Of a stretch of DNA of 64,000 nt, positions 44,933 to 57,220 are shown piece by piece. The stretch is taken from the NCBI GenBank assembly GCA_963921825.1, contig OY997592.1, positions 33,908,252-33,972,251 on the forward strand. Direction: 5' to 3'. Source of the DNA: Erodium maritimum. Its lineage: Eukaryota > Streptophyta > Magnoliopsida > Geraniales > Geraniaceae. The notes under the pieces are model-generated. The model worked only from the letters and a program-made list of their open reading frames with translations. It ran no database searches and was not told where the DNA came from. How positions within the stretch are numbered: the first letter of the stretch is position 1; each line of letters opens with the position of its first letter. Made by a program: the position numbers and the translations under genes.

Positions 44933-47376
44933 TGTTAACTATGACTGAACTCTGTGGAAACCAATCCTTTCTACCCTGTCTCGACCCTTCTATTAGAGAA
45001 GGAACTAACTCTTCCTCAATCGGCCCACCACCTGGTTTTGAAAGACCAAGGTCCATTGCTCTCCAACAACAGCAAGTCCCTAAAGAAACTCTCAGTAAGC
45101 CTAGGAGGGACATGACACAAGGCACAAACTCCTCTTCCAGTGACCGAACTCAAGAATGCTCCCCAGGGGGCCATACCAAACTCATTGATGGTAAGAAAAT
45201 GTTCTATGACAAGCACTTCAAGCCAGTGCTCTCTGATACAGATGCAACACCAAATTATTCACATAATAGAGGTCCCTCGAACTCTCATGCTCATGGAAAG
45301 CAACAATCAAATCCCTTCTATGAACAAGACAAAACTTATTACAAAGGCTTTCATTCTGGGGGGCTTTCATTCTGGGGATTGGAAGCAGCCTAAGCAAAGA
45401 GGTCAAACTTCAACTCACATTAGTCCTAGAAGCTTTATATCCCATCCCTCCAACAATGTAGCCTACATCCATAACCTTCCAAACATGGCCAATGAAGACT
45501 GGCTTGCTTCTCTCTTTGCTGAGATTGGGGGTGTTCTTAAAGTACACATTGTTGCAAGGCCTAGTAAACTAGGCAAGAGATAAGGGTTTTGTTACTTCCA
45601 ATTACAGAAGCAACTGAAGGAGGCCATTTTCCTCTTTAATGGTTACTCGATCGATGGAAGTAAGCTCTTTGTTACCAAGGCTATTGGCAACAAGAGTTCT
45701 GACCCCACATTTGCAAAACCTGTTCCCATAGATGACAAATCTCTCAGACCACAAGGCTCGGTGGTAGTTACTCAACAAGTCTATTTTCAGAACTCACATC
45801 TAGGTATAGCCCACAAAAACTATAAAGCTCAGACAATTATGAGAGACATTACAATGGAAGGTGTTTGTGATATCAGTCTAAAAGATCTGGGGAGTCAGGT
45901 CTTGCTAGTCCACTGCTCTAATCCTGACCTGGATTTTGAAATTATGAAGGATGATGGAGTTTGACTGAAAAATTGGCTCACCTTCATTCCTGGAAAGGAA
46001 CTACTTGGGAAACTTGGAGGCTGCTTCAGATGGATCAAAGTGCTTGGTGTGCCCTATCATGGCTGGTGTGAGGAAACCTTTGATGTTGCCGCCTCAAATT
46101 TTGGCCAGCTTATTTATACTCATCCTGTTACCAAAGCTGGAGTACTTATTAATGAGGCTTTGTTATTAATTCATACAACAACCTTCACTCCTTTTGTTTC
46201 AGAGATTCAGGTTTTGCTAGGGAGACAATCTTTTACTCTTTGGGTTCAGTCTTTAAAGGACTCTGAAGTGCCTGTTATTAATTCCATTGCTGAAGACAAT
46301 GAGGATAATTGTAGCTCCGACTCTGAGTCCTTGAATGAAGACTGCCCTTCCTCTCAGCTAAGAGATACTTTCTCACCAACTTCTGATGACAAATCATCAC
46401 CCTCACAACCAGCTCCTTCCATATTTGCACCAGAAGCTTTAAATTCACAATTAATTGCTTCTGAACCTTGTTTGCAGTTTGGTCTTGAAACCAATACTCA
46501 TACTGCTGTAGAAAACATTGGAGTTGCCATACTCACCTCTCCCTTACCATCTACTCCTATTGATCTTTCTATACTTCAAAAAATGGTGGTCAAAGATACT
46601 TTGGATTATTCAGAAGCTCTAGTTGAAGCTGGGAGTGGAAGCAGGTCTGCTCAAAATCGAACCAAACCCTTGTCCAATGTTCATCCTCGGTTAGGAAATC
46701 ATCAAGATCAGACTAATTCTTCTTCAGTTCAACCAACTCAGTTCACAACACCTGCTGCAAGTACAAGGGCACATCAAGACTTAAATTTGGGAGAGGCTCA
46801 ATATAACCTTTCCCCATTTTCTGGTGAGAGAAACACTTTGGCCTTGTCTTCATTAAATGCACCTGCTACAAAAAGTTGCTTCAGGCCATCTATCAACCTC
46901 AACACAGCTACTCTCAACTGAGATGAAGGGGTTGGATTGTCTGGCCAGTGACAATTATACCTTGCAAATGGGGCCAAACTCTGCAGCAACAGTGGAAGAG
47001 GATCTTTCAAATTCCCCCATCTCCCCAAAAGCAAGAAAGGAAAAACAAAAAAGGACTCAACATCAAACTCTCCACATCACTATGCCACAAGGTCCAAACT
47101 AAGAGCTTGCTCGAAACCTAAAACCTTCATTTCCAAAAGTCAACTCAATGAAGCAAAGAAGGCTTGGACTTTTGGGAAAATGATTGGTCTTACAGCTGAT
47201 TGTAATGAAGAATTATTACTTCAACAGATTGCTTCCCTGGATGATGAAAGGCTGGAGAAGGAAGATCAAGATTTAACAACTGAAGGTGCAGCTGCTGAAG
47301 AGGAAGACCATTTGCCTCTCAGCCTTGTGTATACATTGGATGTGGGAAATATCCCCACTCCACTGCCTCACATCTA
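44933..47376 (+). pseudogene. LINE ORF1 (RRM-containing RNA-binding protein), broken
   Basis: The N-terminal part reads MLTMTELCGNQSFLPCLDP. A perfect 16-bp tandem duplication (GGCTTTCATTCTGGGG at 45346-45361 and 45362-45377) shifts the frame. The next frame holds an RNA recognition motif: VAYIHNLPNMANEDWLASLF, a stop at about 45583, then GFCYFQLQKQ in the RNP1 position, and LFNGYSIDG. A DUF4283-like WIKVLGVPYHGW segment follows (about 46030) after another stop at 45961. The rest (to 46921, then other frames) is low-complexity serine/proline-rich. Plant L1 ORF1 proteins bind the element RNA. Confidence 0.8.
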
Positions 47377-47395
47377 AGCTACAAGTATGTTAGTC

Positions 47396-48480
47396 CTCTC
47401 TTAGAACATGAGAGGACTTTCTTCCTCTCAAAAGAGGAAGACCCTGGGTAACGTGGTCCGCAAGCAACATCCTATAATGGTTCTTCTCCAGGAAACAAAA
47501 TTGCTATCTCCCTCCTCTACCTTTCTCAGATCTTGTGGTATGAATGGAGATTGGGTATTGGATTATATTCATGCTATTGGTCTCTCTGGAGGTCTCATAA
47601 TGTGATGGAGAACCTCATGCTTTCAACTTACAAGGCTGGAAAAAATAAATGGTGATATGCTTTGGTTTGGCTCCTTTGAGGACACTGGTGAAGCCTGCTG
47701 CATTATAAATATCTATGCCCCATGCTCAAGATCTAGAAGAAGGTCTCTTTGGCTTGAGCTCATTGCAGAACCGACTTGCTCTCAAACCCCATCTCTCTTG
47801 TTAATGGTTGGGGACTTCAATTCAGTCCTATCTGTGGATAAAAGTTCTTCTAATAGAGGTTATGTGAGGGAAGTCAATAATTTCCAGAATCTCATTGATA
47901 CTCTAGCTCTAATTGATCTTCCTTTAACTAGTGGAAAATACACTTGGTTTGGCTCTGGCTCCACTGCCTCAAGAATTGACAGATTCTTAATCTCCTCTGA
48001 TTTCCTAGCAAAATTCAACAATCTCACTCAGCAATGCTTGCCAAGGTACATCTTTGATCATAGAGCCTTAATACTCTTTGATGAACAGGTTGACTAGGGT
48101 CCAAGACCCTTCAAGTTCCTCAACATTTGGCTTGAAGATGGGAGGTTTTTTTTTAAATGGTGGAAGATTTCTGGGCTGCACTAAACATATATGGCCAGCC
48201 TCACCTTATTCTCTGGAAGAAACTGAAGTTACTAAAAGAAAGATTAAAAGAATGGAACTCCCAAGTTTTTGGGTATCTTGATACCGATATAGCCCAACTC
48301 ACTCTCAGTCTGGACAAGTTAGACACTTTAGTTGAAGAAAGAGCTCTATCTTCTTTAGAATGCAATCAAAGGGGCATCTTGAGAGCAGAACTAATCCAGA
48401 AGACAAAATTGCTGGCTAAATTATGGAGCCAAAAAGCAAGGAAAAAAATGGTTTTATGAGGGGGACAAAGGTTCTGGTTA
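47396..48480 (+). pseudogene. LINE ORF2 endonuclease part, broken
   Basis: An AP-type endonuclease region. The start motif usually read as WNMRGL has its tryptophan codon changed to TAG (47402-47404). Then VLLQETKL (catalytic glutamate), INIYAPCS, LLMVGDFNSVL, SRIDRFLISSDF and a final FDHRALILF (the SDH histidine region). Stops at about 47603 and 48095 and a frame change near 48450 interrupt it. The enzyme nicks the target DNA that primes reverse transcription. Confidence 0.85.
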
Positions 48481-48490
48481 TTTTCATAGG

Positions 48491-50086
48491 GTGGCAAATT
48501 TTCAAGGGCTGAGGAAGAAGATAACTCAAGTCTTAGTTAATGATACCTTACTTCAAGACCTTGTCCTAATTAAAGCTGTTGCCTCTTCCCACTTTGAAGC
48601 AAGGTTTTCTGAGTCCACTTCTAATCATATAAATCTAGATCACTTGAATTTCAATACCATCTCTCCAGAACAATCACAGGACCTAGATAGGCCCTTTACT
48701 GAAGAAGAGGCTCTTAAAGAAATTATGAGTTGTAATGGGGATAAGGCAACTGGTCCTGATGGATTTACTCTCAGGTTCTATCAAGTCTGTTGGCCAATAC
48801 TTAAGGTGGATCTGATGAATTTTCTTTCTTATTTCCACTTGAGTGGTCATCTGGGGAAGACTCTTAACTCCTCCTTCACAACACTAGTTCCAAAGAATGA
48901 AACCCCCCTAACCTTTGATGATTATAGACCCAACAGCCTAGTGGGTGGTCCTTACAAGATACTCACCAAATTACTGGCTTCTAGATTGAAAGGTGTGATC
49001 AGTCCCTTGGTTAGCTATGAACAGACAAGATTCTTAGCTGGGAGACAAATACTGGATGGGGTTCTTGTTGCTAATGAGGTGGTTCATAAGATCAAAAATG
49101 CAAAAATCCCTGCTCTACTCTTCAAAGCTGATTTTGAGAAAGCTTTTAACAAAGTTGATTGGTTATACATAATGAAATTGCTTACTAAAATGGGCTTTGG
49201 TCACCTTTGGAGACTCTGGATGATCTCTTGTTTTAAAGCTCATGTTTCTGTACTTATAAATGGTTCCCCTTCACCACAGTTCAAGGTCTTTAAAGGGATA
49301 AGGCAGGGCTGCTCATTGTCACCACTTTTGTTTGCCCTAGTTTCAAAGGGTTTAAACCAATTTATGAAGGCTGGCTTAAGACTTAATCAATTCCAAACAA
49401 TCTCATTAGGGATAAATGGTCCACACATCTCACACCTACAATTTGCAGATGACACCTTATTCTTCATCAAAACAACTTCAACTGGAGCTCAAAACCTGAG
49501 AAATGTACTTAAATTGTTCAGATTAACAACTGGACTCAAGGTTAACTTCTACAAATCCACTCTGATTCCTTTCAACCTCTCTACAGAAGAAGGTAATAAT
49601 TTTGCAAACCTTTTTTCCTGTACTGAGGGGGCATTACCACTACCTTACCTTGGTTTCTCTCTGGGAGATAACCCCAAGAAGATCTCCACCTGGCAACCCA
49701 TCATAAGTAAATTCAAAAAAAGTCTAGGACTGTGGCAAGCAAAAATGATGTCCTTTGGGGGCAGAATCACTCTCATTAAATCAACCCTCAGTGCCTTACC
49801 ATTGTACTATTTTTCCCTCCTCAAAGCTCCCAAAGTAGTGTTAAAGGATATGGAAAGTTGGCAAAGGAGGTTCCTTTGGCATGGTAATGCTACTGCTAAG
49901 GTCTTCTGCAAAGTTGGTTGGGGGCAAGTCTGCAAAGCTAAAAATGATGGTGGTCTTGGTATTAGAAAATTAAATCTCATGAACATCTCACTACTTGCAA
50001 AATGGTGGTGGAGATTTGCTCTGGAGGAAAATTCACTATGGAAACAAGCTATTTGTGCTAAATTGGGGTGGAGTTTCAGTGAGTGA
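48491..50086 (+). pseudogene. LINE ORF2 reverse transcriptase
   Basis: An uninterrupted 531-codon frame, the best preserved part of the element. Motifs in order: DKATGPDGFTLRFYQ, VPKNETPLTFDDYRPNSL, QTRFLAGRQILDG, LLFKADFEKAFNKVDW (first catalytic aspartate block), GIRQGCSLSPLLFALV, LQFADDTLFF at 49442-49453 (catalytic FADD), GLKVNFYKS, LPYLGFSLG. These identify a non-LTR reverse transcriptase of the L1 clade. The frame ends at a stop after GWSFSE where intact relatives would continue, so the protein is separated from its C-terminus. Confidence 0.93.
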
Positions 50087-50137
50087 GATCTAAGTAAATT
50101 CTCTGAACTAGGCAAGCCTAGCTTTATCTCCCACTTT

Positions 50138-51049
50138 ATGACATTGCTGAGGGACTCAAGATTTGCTGATTGCTTTGGTGATAAAGGCCTACTTTGGGTG
50201 CTAGGAAGAGGTAACAGGTTACATTTTTGGGAAGAACTCTGGTGGGGGGATGCAACACTAAAATCCCTCTTCCCTAGAATTTATTCTCTGTCAAATACAA
50301 AGCACAAACTAATTGATGATATTTGGGATGATGGGGTCTGGAACTTAAATCTGAGAAGAGTGGTCTTAGGTAGAGAAGCTCAGGAATGGGGGGTTCTTAC
50401 TGCAATTATTGACTCTATACACTTAACACAACTTGATGATGAACTCTCATGGAAGTGGGATGAAAAGGGTTTCTCAGTTACCAAAATCTATGCTTTACTT
50501 GCACAACAAGGTACCACAGATATCAATTGGACTACAAAGGTTTGGATCCCTGGTGTCCCTCCAAAAATTTCTGCTTTCTCTTGGCTTGCTTGCTTAGAAG
50601 TCATTCCTTCTAACTGTTTCCTAGAAGGAAGAGGCATGGAATTTTCTCTACAACAACTTGTCTGCTCTCACTGCTCCTGGGATCTTGAGGATGGCTCACA
50701 TATCCTCCTTCACTGTAAAAGAGCTTGGGAAACTTGGACTCTCATCTGTAAGTGGTGGGGAATAATTTGGGTTTCGCCTGCTACTGTCAAAACTCAATTT
50801 TGCTCATGGTTTCTACTTGTCCCTGCTAAAATGAGAAGGTGCTGGGGAATCATTCTACAAGTCACTATCTGGCAGTTGTGGCTGGCTAGCAACAATCAAC
50901 TTTTTAATGGGATTATTGAATCACCAGAAACAATCTTCATCATTATTATCAACAAGACATTTAGTTGGGAATGTGTCACCTTCTCCAAGAATCAGCATTT
51001 CACAATTCAACAATGGAGTGCTAATCCTAGGATTTGTGCTAAAAAGTAA
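50138..51049 (+). pseudogene. LINE ORF2 C-terminal zinc region (zf-RVT)
   Basis: Frame with LLWVLGRGNRLHFWEELW, then PPKISAFSWLACLEV, LVCSHCSWDLEDGSHILLHC (a Cys-rich zf-RVT signature) and WETWTLICKWWG. This region follows the reverse transcriptase in plant L1 ORF2 proteins. It is cut from the RT by a stop at 50084-50086 but otherwise open to its natural-looking end at 51049. Confidence 0.88.
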
Positions 51050-51920
51050 CCTTTTCTCACCTGAGTTCTTCTTCAACTGGTGTTAACTCTTGGTTTTGGC
51101 TTTTCATCATTCTCATTGGGCTTGGGTGGGTGGGGGTAGGTTGGGGGTTTTAGCTTTTACCTTGGTGAGGTTAGGAGTTTTGCTGGGACTCTTGTTGCTC
51201 CTTGGTGTGTGGGTTTTTCTCTTCTCCATCTCTCTGGTGTGTGGGTTTATTTGTTTCGAGTGTTTTTGCAGGCTTTCTCTCTTGCAGACTCTCATTGCTT
51301 GGAACACAAGCTTCCTTCTCAGTTACTTGGTCATCACGCTACTTTGAGGCCCTTAATTATTTACCTTTCGGCCCTATTCACCTGCTTCTGATATAAGGCT
51401 CTCAATCCCAGCAGGACACTCAATCCTTCAATGCCTTCACATCTCATCTTTGCCATTGGAACCCCTGTTTCTGAAGCAAGGCCCTTAATCCCATCAAGGC
51501 ACCCAAACCATCAATGCCTTCTCAAGTCATCTTTGCTACTGGTAAACTACATGGCCAGCTCAATCATGCAGTTTGGTTGATACTAATACTACTTTGACAG
51601 TTCAATTTCGCTGCAACTTCTTGCAGACTCATTTCCTCGATTCATTATCTAGGTTAATGGATCTTCTACCTCACCTTCATAAATTCACTTGAGGGTTACA
51701 TCTTCACTGAGAAGTTCTGATCCTACAACTTCTATTGCTCCCTCAACATCACATTTCTACTCAAGTCTTCAAATGTTGTACTAATTGTTGTACTTTACTT
51801 GTGTTTTGACTTTGATTTGTGGTGTTCCCTTTTCTCACCTGTAGCTGGGTGTGTTTCTTGTCTGTAACGTTTTTCTACCTCGAAAGAGGGTTGCTTAATA
51901 TATGCTCTCAGATAAAAAAA
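51050..51920 (+). mobile_element. LINE 3' untranslated region and A-tail
   Basis: T- and C-rich non-coding sequence ending with TTGCTTAATATATGCTCTCA, GATAAAAAAA. The tail ends directly at the right TSD. Confidence 0.8.
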
Positions 51921-51933
51921 AACGTATTCTTAG

Positions 51934-52283
51934 TTTTCTAGCATATTCTTAAATTGGTATTTCACATCATGTGCAATAATTTTTGTGGGATTGCTCCGAT
52001 TCTTAGTTGTTGACCGCATACATTCATGCATTAATCAGTGTCACAGATGTGTTGCAAATTTTTTGTACCTTTGGCAAACAACATAGGTAGATGGCCTTAT
52101 CATGCGAAGAGGATTAGTTTGCATTCAAATATTCACCAATAAAGGGGCTTCTTTTACACATGTCATAAAATAAATTTGAACCACTAGGAAGCCTCTAATG
52201 TGATTTATAGTCACAATAAATTTTAAAGAGAAGGCATTGAACTAATTGAACTACTTCACCTTAAGAATTAGACGTGATGAAGC
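51934..52283. other. Intergenic between LINE and beta-hexosaminidase
   Basis: AT-rich. It contains the 3' untranslated region of the minus-strand gene beginning at 52283. No polyadenylation signal was assigned with confidence. Confidence 0.35.
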
Positions 52284-55223
52284 TTATTGTGTAAAGCATG
52301 AGCCAGGTCCCTCAGGTGCAGCTCTTCCTGGTCCAGACAACGGAGCAGCAGCAACTCCTCTTTGATTCAGCAAACACCTGAAGTGTGCCAACCTTCCAGT
52401 GACCTTTCTTGGATCCTTAGCTAACATGTCGTAAGGTGTCCATAGTCGCTCTACAGTTGGAGAAGGACCAGAATTTTGTGAGGATTATAAACAAAACATA
52501 AACACAGTAGTGCTTTATTACATTACCATCTGAGACCAATTTAAGCTATGCCAATCAACACCGAAATTATAGGTCTCATAAACAGTTAACAGGTTACACA
52601 CCATAAGTAGGCAGGTAGCCGAATGGCAAATATAAGGTTCTGACAACCAAAAGACAAGTTCGAGTTTGGTAAGCTCATTTTGGAGAGGTTGTACTGCAGC
52701 ATAGGAATTGGGATAAGTGGGAAACATCTGGCCAATGAACAATGAATATATGGTTCAAAAAGCTATATGGCTATTTTGCCATTGTCCACAAACTCTGACA
52801 TGATAGATATTCAGAATAATTAGATTGATTGAATCCAACACTCTTGATCCATTCCCTCCATTTTTGACGGAATTGAAGAAAGGAGTGTTTTGTTCCTAAT
52901 TTAATAAAAAAAATAGGTGTTTCCCATCAGTAATCCGAACACTACTTGCAGTCCCTCAATAAACTTCTAATTAGGGTTTTCAGTAATTATCTATCAACAC
53001 AAAATTTAATAATTGGGTAAAACATGTTTGGAATTAACACAATACCAAATAATTACCTGCAGCTGCAGCAGCACGTGGCCAAATTGTTTGCTCAATATTC
53101 GACCCATCAACAGTTTCACCCCACATGCATACCTCGCCCCCAATAACTAACTTTTGTTGTTCAAGGTTAGTTATATTTGTGAGTGGTTCATTCATATAGA
53201 ACTGCTGCCACGGGGTATCCAAGTGATCCAAATACCATTTATCCTGGTTGCTTACAATGCATCGTAGGCCAGATGCAACCACTTGCTGAGCAACACCACC
53301 TCCAAGCCTGCAGGGAATTTCAATCCAGAATCCATACGTACATATTAGTACTGTTAAATTTATTCCATTTATGATCTACAGAGGACTTTTTTCTTTCCTG
53401 AAGTTTTTTAATGTTTTGAAATCGGACATTTTGAAAGTAAGTCAAACCAGCTAGTGTTAACATTTTGAAAGTAATATATTAACCTATGGAGGCATATATG
53501 ACTGTTCATACAACTTTCACTTTTATAGGGTTCTTTCTTCGTCCAGCAGTTGCATCTCAGTCTTACTCGTCACAATCTAGCATAGTTTTTTGGGTTAATT
53601 GCTAAAAAACTATAATCAGTTTAAAAGTGGACAAAAACATACAATACGATTGTCCACAATCTTCTGTTAAAATAACGAACAGAATATTCTGTTCTGTTAA
53701 GTATTGGGCCATATGCTTTACTCGTTACCTTTCAAGGCTATATGTTTTGACACCACAATACTTTTCAATACTATATGTTTTGACCACAATACTTTTCAAT
53801 GCTGTATGTACTGTCCACTAATATGAAATGAGTCGAGCAGGTCACTAGTACACTTCGCCTGACGCAGGGAAATTCCCGTCGAGCTTGTATGAACCTCAAG
53901 ACCCAAAAAAATACATAAGAGAACCCAAGTCCTTCATCTATAATGACCTATGGAGATGAAGTTTCAGCTTCGAGATCAGAGACGTGTATGTACCCGTAAT
54001 TATACATATGAGAAGTTTCAGCTTCGAGATCAGAGATTTGTAAAGTAGCATGCAAATTCTCATACCACACAAAGAAGCAGAGGACTTGGTAGCGTTTAAA
54101 GCGGAGGGGAAAGGAAGATTTTGGTGTTGTTTAGTGCATTTTGCCCATGAATGTCAATATTCCCGACATTACATGGTCGGGTGCTGGCCGACACAACTAC
54201 CACGACAGACAAACATGCATATCATCTTGGGTTTTGAAGTATTTTTAGTTTAAGTTCTTTGGCATCTCCTTGATACCAGTCAATATGTTGCCATTTTCGA
54301 CCTAGAGCATCATTTAGCTTGGGTTGTGGGTAATTTCAAGGACTTCAAGCTTCAATATAGCAGCCCAAGGTCTTCTTTTAAGTTCTACCTTAGGCTTACT
54401 TCCTTGGAGCTTGGAGGTCTTGTGATTATCTTTCGCAGAGTGGAGCACTTGGATTGGGTTTTTCAACCCAATCAGATCTACTTACCTTTTCCTTCATTCT
54501 AGCTCTTGTATTTAACGTTAGAATGTATATTAATATTGGGATTTAGCCCCATGGCTTTAGGCTAGTTTCCTAGAGCCGCGGGTGCTAGTAGATGTACGAA
54601 TTCATATGGATTAATGTAATTTTCAGATTTGATTGTAAGTTTCATTGAATTCCATTTAGAATTTAATGCTAACGAACAGATGGAACTCATGACTATTAAC
54701 TAGAATCATCAGTGTATTTTTGTATCTAGATTTAAACCCAAATATTTGAATCGCAGTTACCATTATTTATTCTTGTGACATGAGTTGGCACAATAAAAGA
54801 TAACAATTAAACAAAGTTGAATTTTGGGCTGAGCTGTATCTACTCTTTGTTTGATTTCATTCGTTCAATTTGTAGAATATAACTGTTAGATAATTCCATT
54901 CAAGGAACTAGAAATTTGATGAAAAAACGTCAATATCCATATAAGTAAAGCAAAAGTCCATGAACAGGTTGTTTTAAGGGACATACCAGTTGTGTACTAC
55001 AGTCTTTCGGTTCAACTTATTCCCAAATTTGTTAAAGGTTTCCTCCCTGCAATAATCCATAACACATACATAAAGACCTTGAAATTATGCAAAATGACTG
55101 TAACTTCATTTATAAGATGCTTACCAGTTAACAATCTCATAACCATGAGACAAAGCTATTTTCTGAGATCTTAAGACAAAGTACTGATAAGCATCAGAGT
55201 CATTCATTCGATGAGTTTCCAAC
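52284..55223 (-). CDS. Beta-hexosaminidase (GH20), last four exons
   Basis: Four minus-strand exons join in phase: 55223-55125 (LETHRMNDSDAYQYFVLRSQ ... GYEIVNW), 55046-54987 (EETFNKFGNKLNRKTVVHNW), 53307-53057 (LGGGVAQQVVASGLRC, DKWYLDHLDTPWQQFY, GGEVCMWGETVDGSNIEQ, WPRAAAAA) and 52450-52284 (ERLWTPYDMLAKDPRKVTG, RLAHFRCLLNQRG, ending SCFTQ and TAA). All six inner borders are GT/AG. This is the C-terminal third of a plant glycoside hydrolase family 20 enzyme, which removes terminal GlcNAc/GalNAc residues from N-glycans in the vacuole or apoplast. The WGE tryptophan and glutamate in the third exon contact the substrate in characterised relatives. No stops or frameshifts are seen. Exons with the HxGGDE catalytic pair are not visible. 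The intron upstream of 55223 holds mobile elements, so the gene is either very long here or cut. HEXO1 versus HEXO3 type cannot be decided. Confidence 0.92.
53592..53830. mobile_element. Truncated MITE in a beta-hexosaminidase intron
   Basis: Starts GGGTTAATTGCTAAAAAACT and follows the left two thirds of the MITE at 60309-60711 (shared GTTAAGTATTG, CTATATGTTTTGACCACAA). The right terminus is missing. It lies within the 1.68 kb intron 53308-54986. Confidence 0.7.
53831..54986. other. Rest of the beta-hexosaminidase intron
   Basis: AT-rich, with no further exon recognised. A 34-bp near-repeat (AGAAGTTTCAGCTTCGAGAT) occurs around 53960 and 54010. Confidence 0.4.
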
Positions 55224-55392
55224 CTACAATAACAGAAATCAAAGATTGGCATACGCTGCTATAGTCCCATTTCTAGGGAAAAAAATTAAACTTACAAGGA
55301 GTGGACTTGATAACCAACAGGTAGTAGTTTTATGGTAAGTTAGGAACAGATTTATATAAGTATAGAAATTGGTATCATATGCATTTAATGTA

Positions 55393-55640
55393 GGGGGAAT
55401 TGCAGAAAAGTTCCCTCATGAATTGGTTACGAACAGAATACAGATATTTTTAAAACAAATATGTTATGCACTGCACTATGAATTGGGCACGGTTCACAGT
55501 TAGTAAAAACTGAAAAGTTCCCTCATGAATTGGATATTCGATAGTGGCCTTATGAATCGTCCACATTTCTCAAACGCATTGTAAATCGGTTGTCAATCCA
55601 TATAATTCAGTGGATCTCCAAATTCTTCTGAACCTACACC
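55393..55640. mobile_element. Left arm of a long-inverted-repeat DNA transposon
   Basis: From GGGGGAATTGCAGAAAAG through GTTATGCACTGCACTATGAA and GGCACGG the sequence is the inverse of 61455-61574. Arms of about 120 bp with the same landmarks face each other across 5.9 kb. Candidate flanks TTTAATGTA (55384-55392) and TTTAATACA (61576-61584) agree at 7 of 9 positions. It may be one element split by later insertions, or two independent copies. Confidence 0.5.
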
Positions 55641-55693
55641 CTTATAGCACAGTCAAGGATATGTGGAGTTACTTGTGACATGTATATTATCTT

Positions 55694-55945
55694 CTTTTTT
55701 ATAAGCGATGGCTTTATTAAAAATCTTGTACTACAAGGGGAAATACAAGATAGAGAGATCCAACCCAAAAAACGGGGATCCCAAGATACCTTCAGAAGAT
55801 GAAAAAAAGCCACAACCAACCAAAGGGCCTTCCAGAGTAACGCAACAGAAAACCTAGTAAACTCCACAATAACCTCTAAAATCCGAGTACAAAAGGGAAA
55901 AAGCAGGAACAAAAAACCAAACGAACTAAACCAAGAAGCCATGTA
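55694..55945 (-). mobile_element. LINE 3' fragment, minus strand
   Basis: Starts on the plus strand with TTTTTTATAAGCGATGGC, the reverse complement of a plant LINE 3' end. About 250 bp without RT remnants. Boundary and TSD unclear. Confidence 0.5.
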
Positions 55946-56811
55946 TCAAGAACCTGTTCTCACGAAGCGTCACCTGAGGCAAGCGCCTCGAGACCAAACT
56001 TCTTAACACGCTCCCAAGATCTCATACTAGCCTTTGTAATCCTCTCGCGGGATTTAGACGAAGGTCAAATTTGCGGAGTATAAGGCGGAGATTTTTTCGT
56101 GCGTCGTTTCCGACGTCCTCTAAATTGGCCCTTGGACGCGTGAGCCTCCCGAATGTATATCATCAACATAACTCGACTTATTTGTTCCAGTTGAAGTTGG
56201 ATATTTTCACTTCCAACAAGGACCTCGCTTTATTCCTAAGTACAACTTGGCTTCATGGGTTTTCTGGTGCAAGTATATGGATATATCTTTGGTTGTTTTG
56301 ACCTGTTATTGTTGGCAATTCTATGTTTAGCCCTTGTTCATGATTCGCCTTCGTCCAGAACTCGAGAATGTTGGTCTTCACGATCGTATAGGGTTCTTGT
56401 GCCTTGTCTCGATATGGAGAGAATCTTTGTGAGCAGCAACACTCGCTGACTCATGGAGTGTTGTGTTATGATCCTGGATTCGCGTCATGGAACCCGATTA
56501 TGAGCTCGTTGTAGAAGGAACTCAAAGACCTTGTAGAGAGAGCAAAGTATTTTATTCAATTCTCAAGTCTACTTTATTCATGTAGCTCTCGGGAATAAAT
56601 AACCCAAGAGGTTTCCTAAAACCAAAACCCTAATATAATCATAATTGGTAATTACCTAATTTACATATTCCTAATATTACTTGAACTCAAAGCCATTAAT
56701 AAAAATGGAAATAAACTAATTAAAGATCCAAACCAAATCCTTGACCTACTTAACCTAACCGGCAGCAGCAATGGTGGTATCCCACCTTGTATGGTCGTAC
56801 GGCCCGTAACA

Positions 56812-57220
56812 TCATTCCCTCTTGCACATGACGCTTGTCCTCAAGCGTATCAGGTGGCTCGACGCACTTAGTAGTCACGTAGGCAACTCTGTTCACGTCC
56901 TTGACCAATTCCCACCAGAAAAATTTGATACACTTGTGACCCGGACCGTATGCTTCATCATCACTACGGGCTTCGTCAGCATTGATTTTTGCCGCAGTCA
57001 AAGGTTTGGCCGTCCCAGCAGTTTCCCTAGCTTTAGGAATTTGATTCTCAATCTCAGCAGTTGATTGATTGTCAAAAACATGCTTCAGGTGGCCAACCTG
57101 CACAAAAACAGACACAAAATCTGTTCCCTTGTCTTCCTTTGACTCGTCCAGTGGAGCCTTTGACAAATGCAACAACATCCGATCATCAGCGTTCACCTGA
57201 ACTGCTTCCTCAGTCTGGAC
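56812..57220 (-). pseudogene. Internal domain of the small LTR element
   Basis: The minus-strand frame includes QVGHLKHVFDNQS, TAAKINADEARSDDEAYGPG and HKCIKFFWWELVKD. The GPGHKC-lfw-LEL stretch resembles the zinc-knuckle region of plant gypsy gag, where CYNCDEKYGPGHKC is usual. It is followed almost at once by the polypurine tract, so nearly all of pol is absent in a way shared with the nested plus-strand copy. Confidence 0.55.

Larger units (their letters stand above)
44661..51920 (+). mobile_element. L1-type LINE, 7.26 kb, with 13-bp TSD
   Basis: Flanked by perfect AACGTATTCTTAG copies (44648-44660 and 51921-51933), and ending in GATAAAAAAA. Contains a 5' UTR, ORF1 (44933-47376), ORF2 endonuclease, reverse transcriptase and C-terminal zinc region (47396-51049), and a 3' UTR. 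The size and the presence of all domains suggest a full-length insertion. Several stops and frameshifts make it inactive now. Confidence 0.93.
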
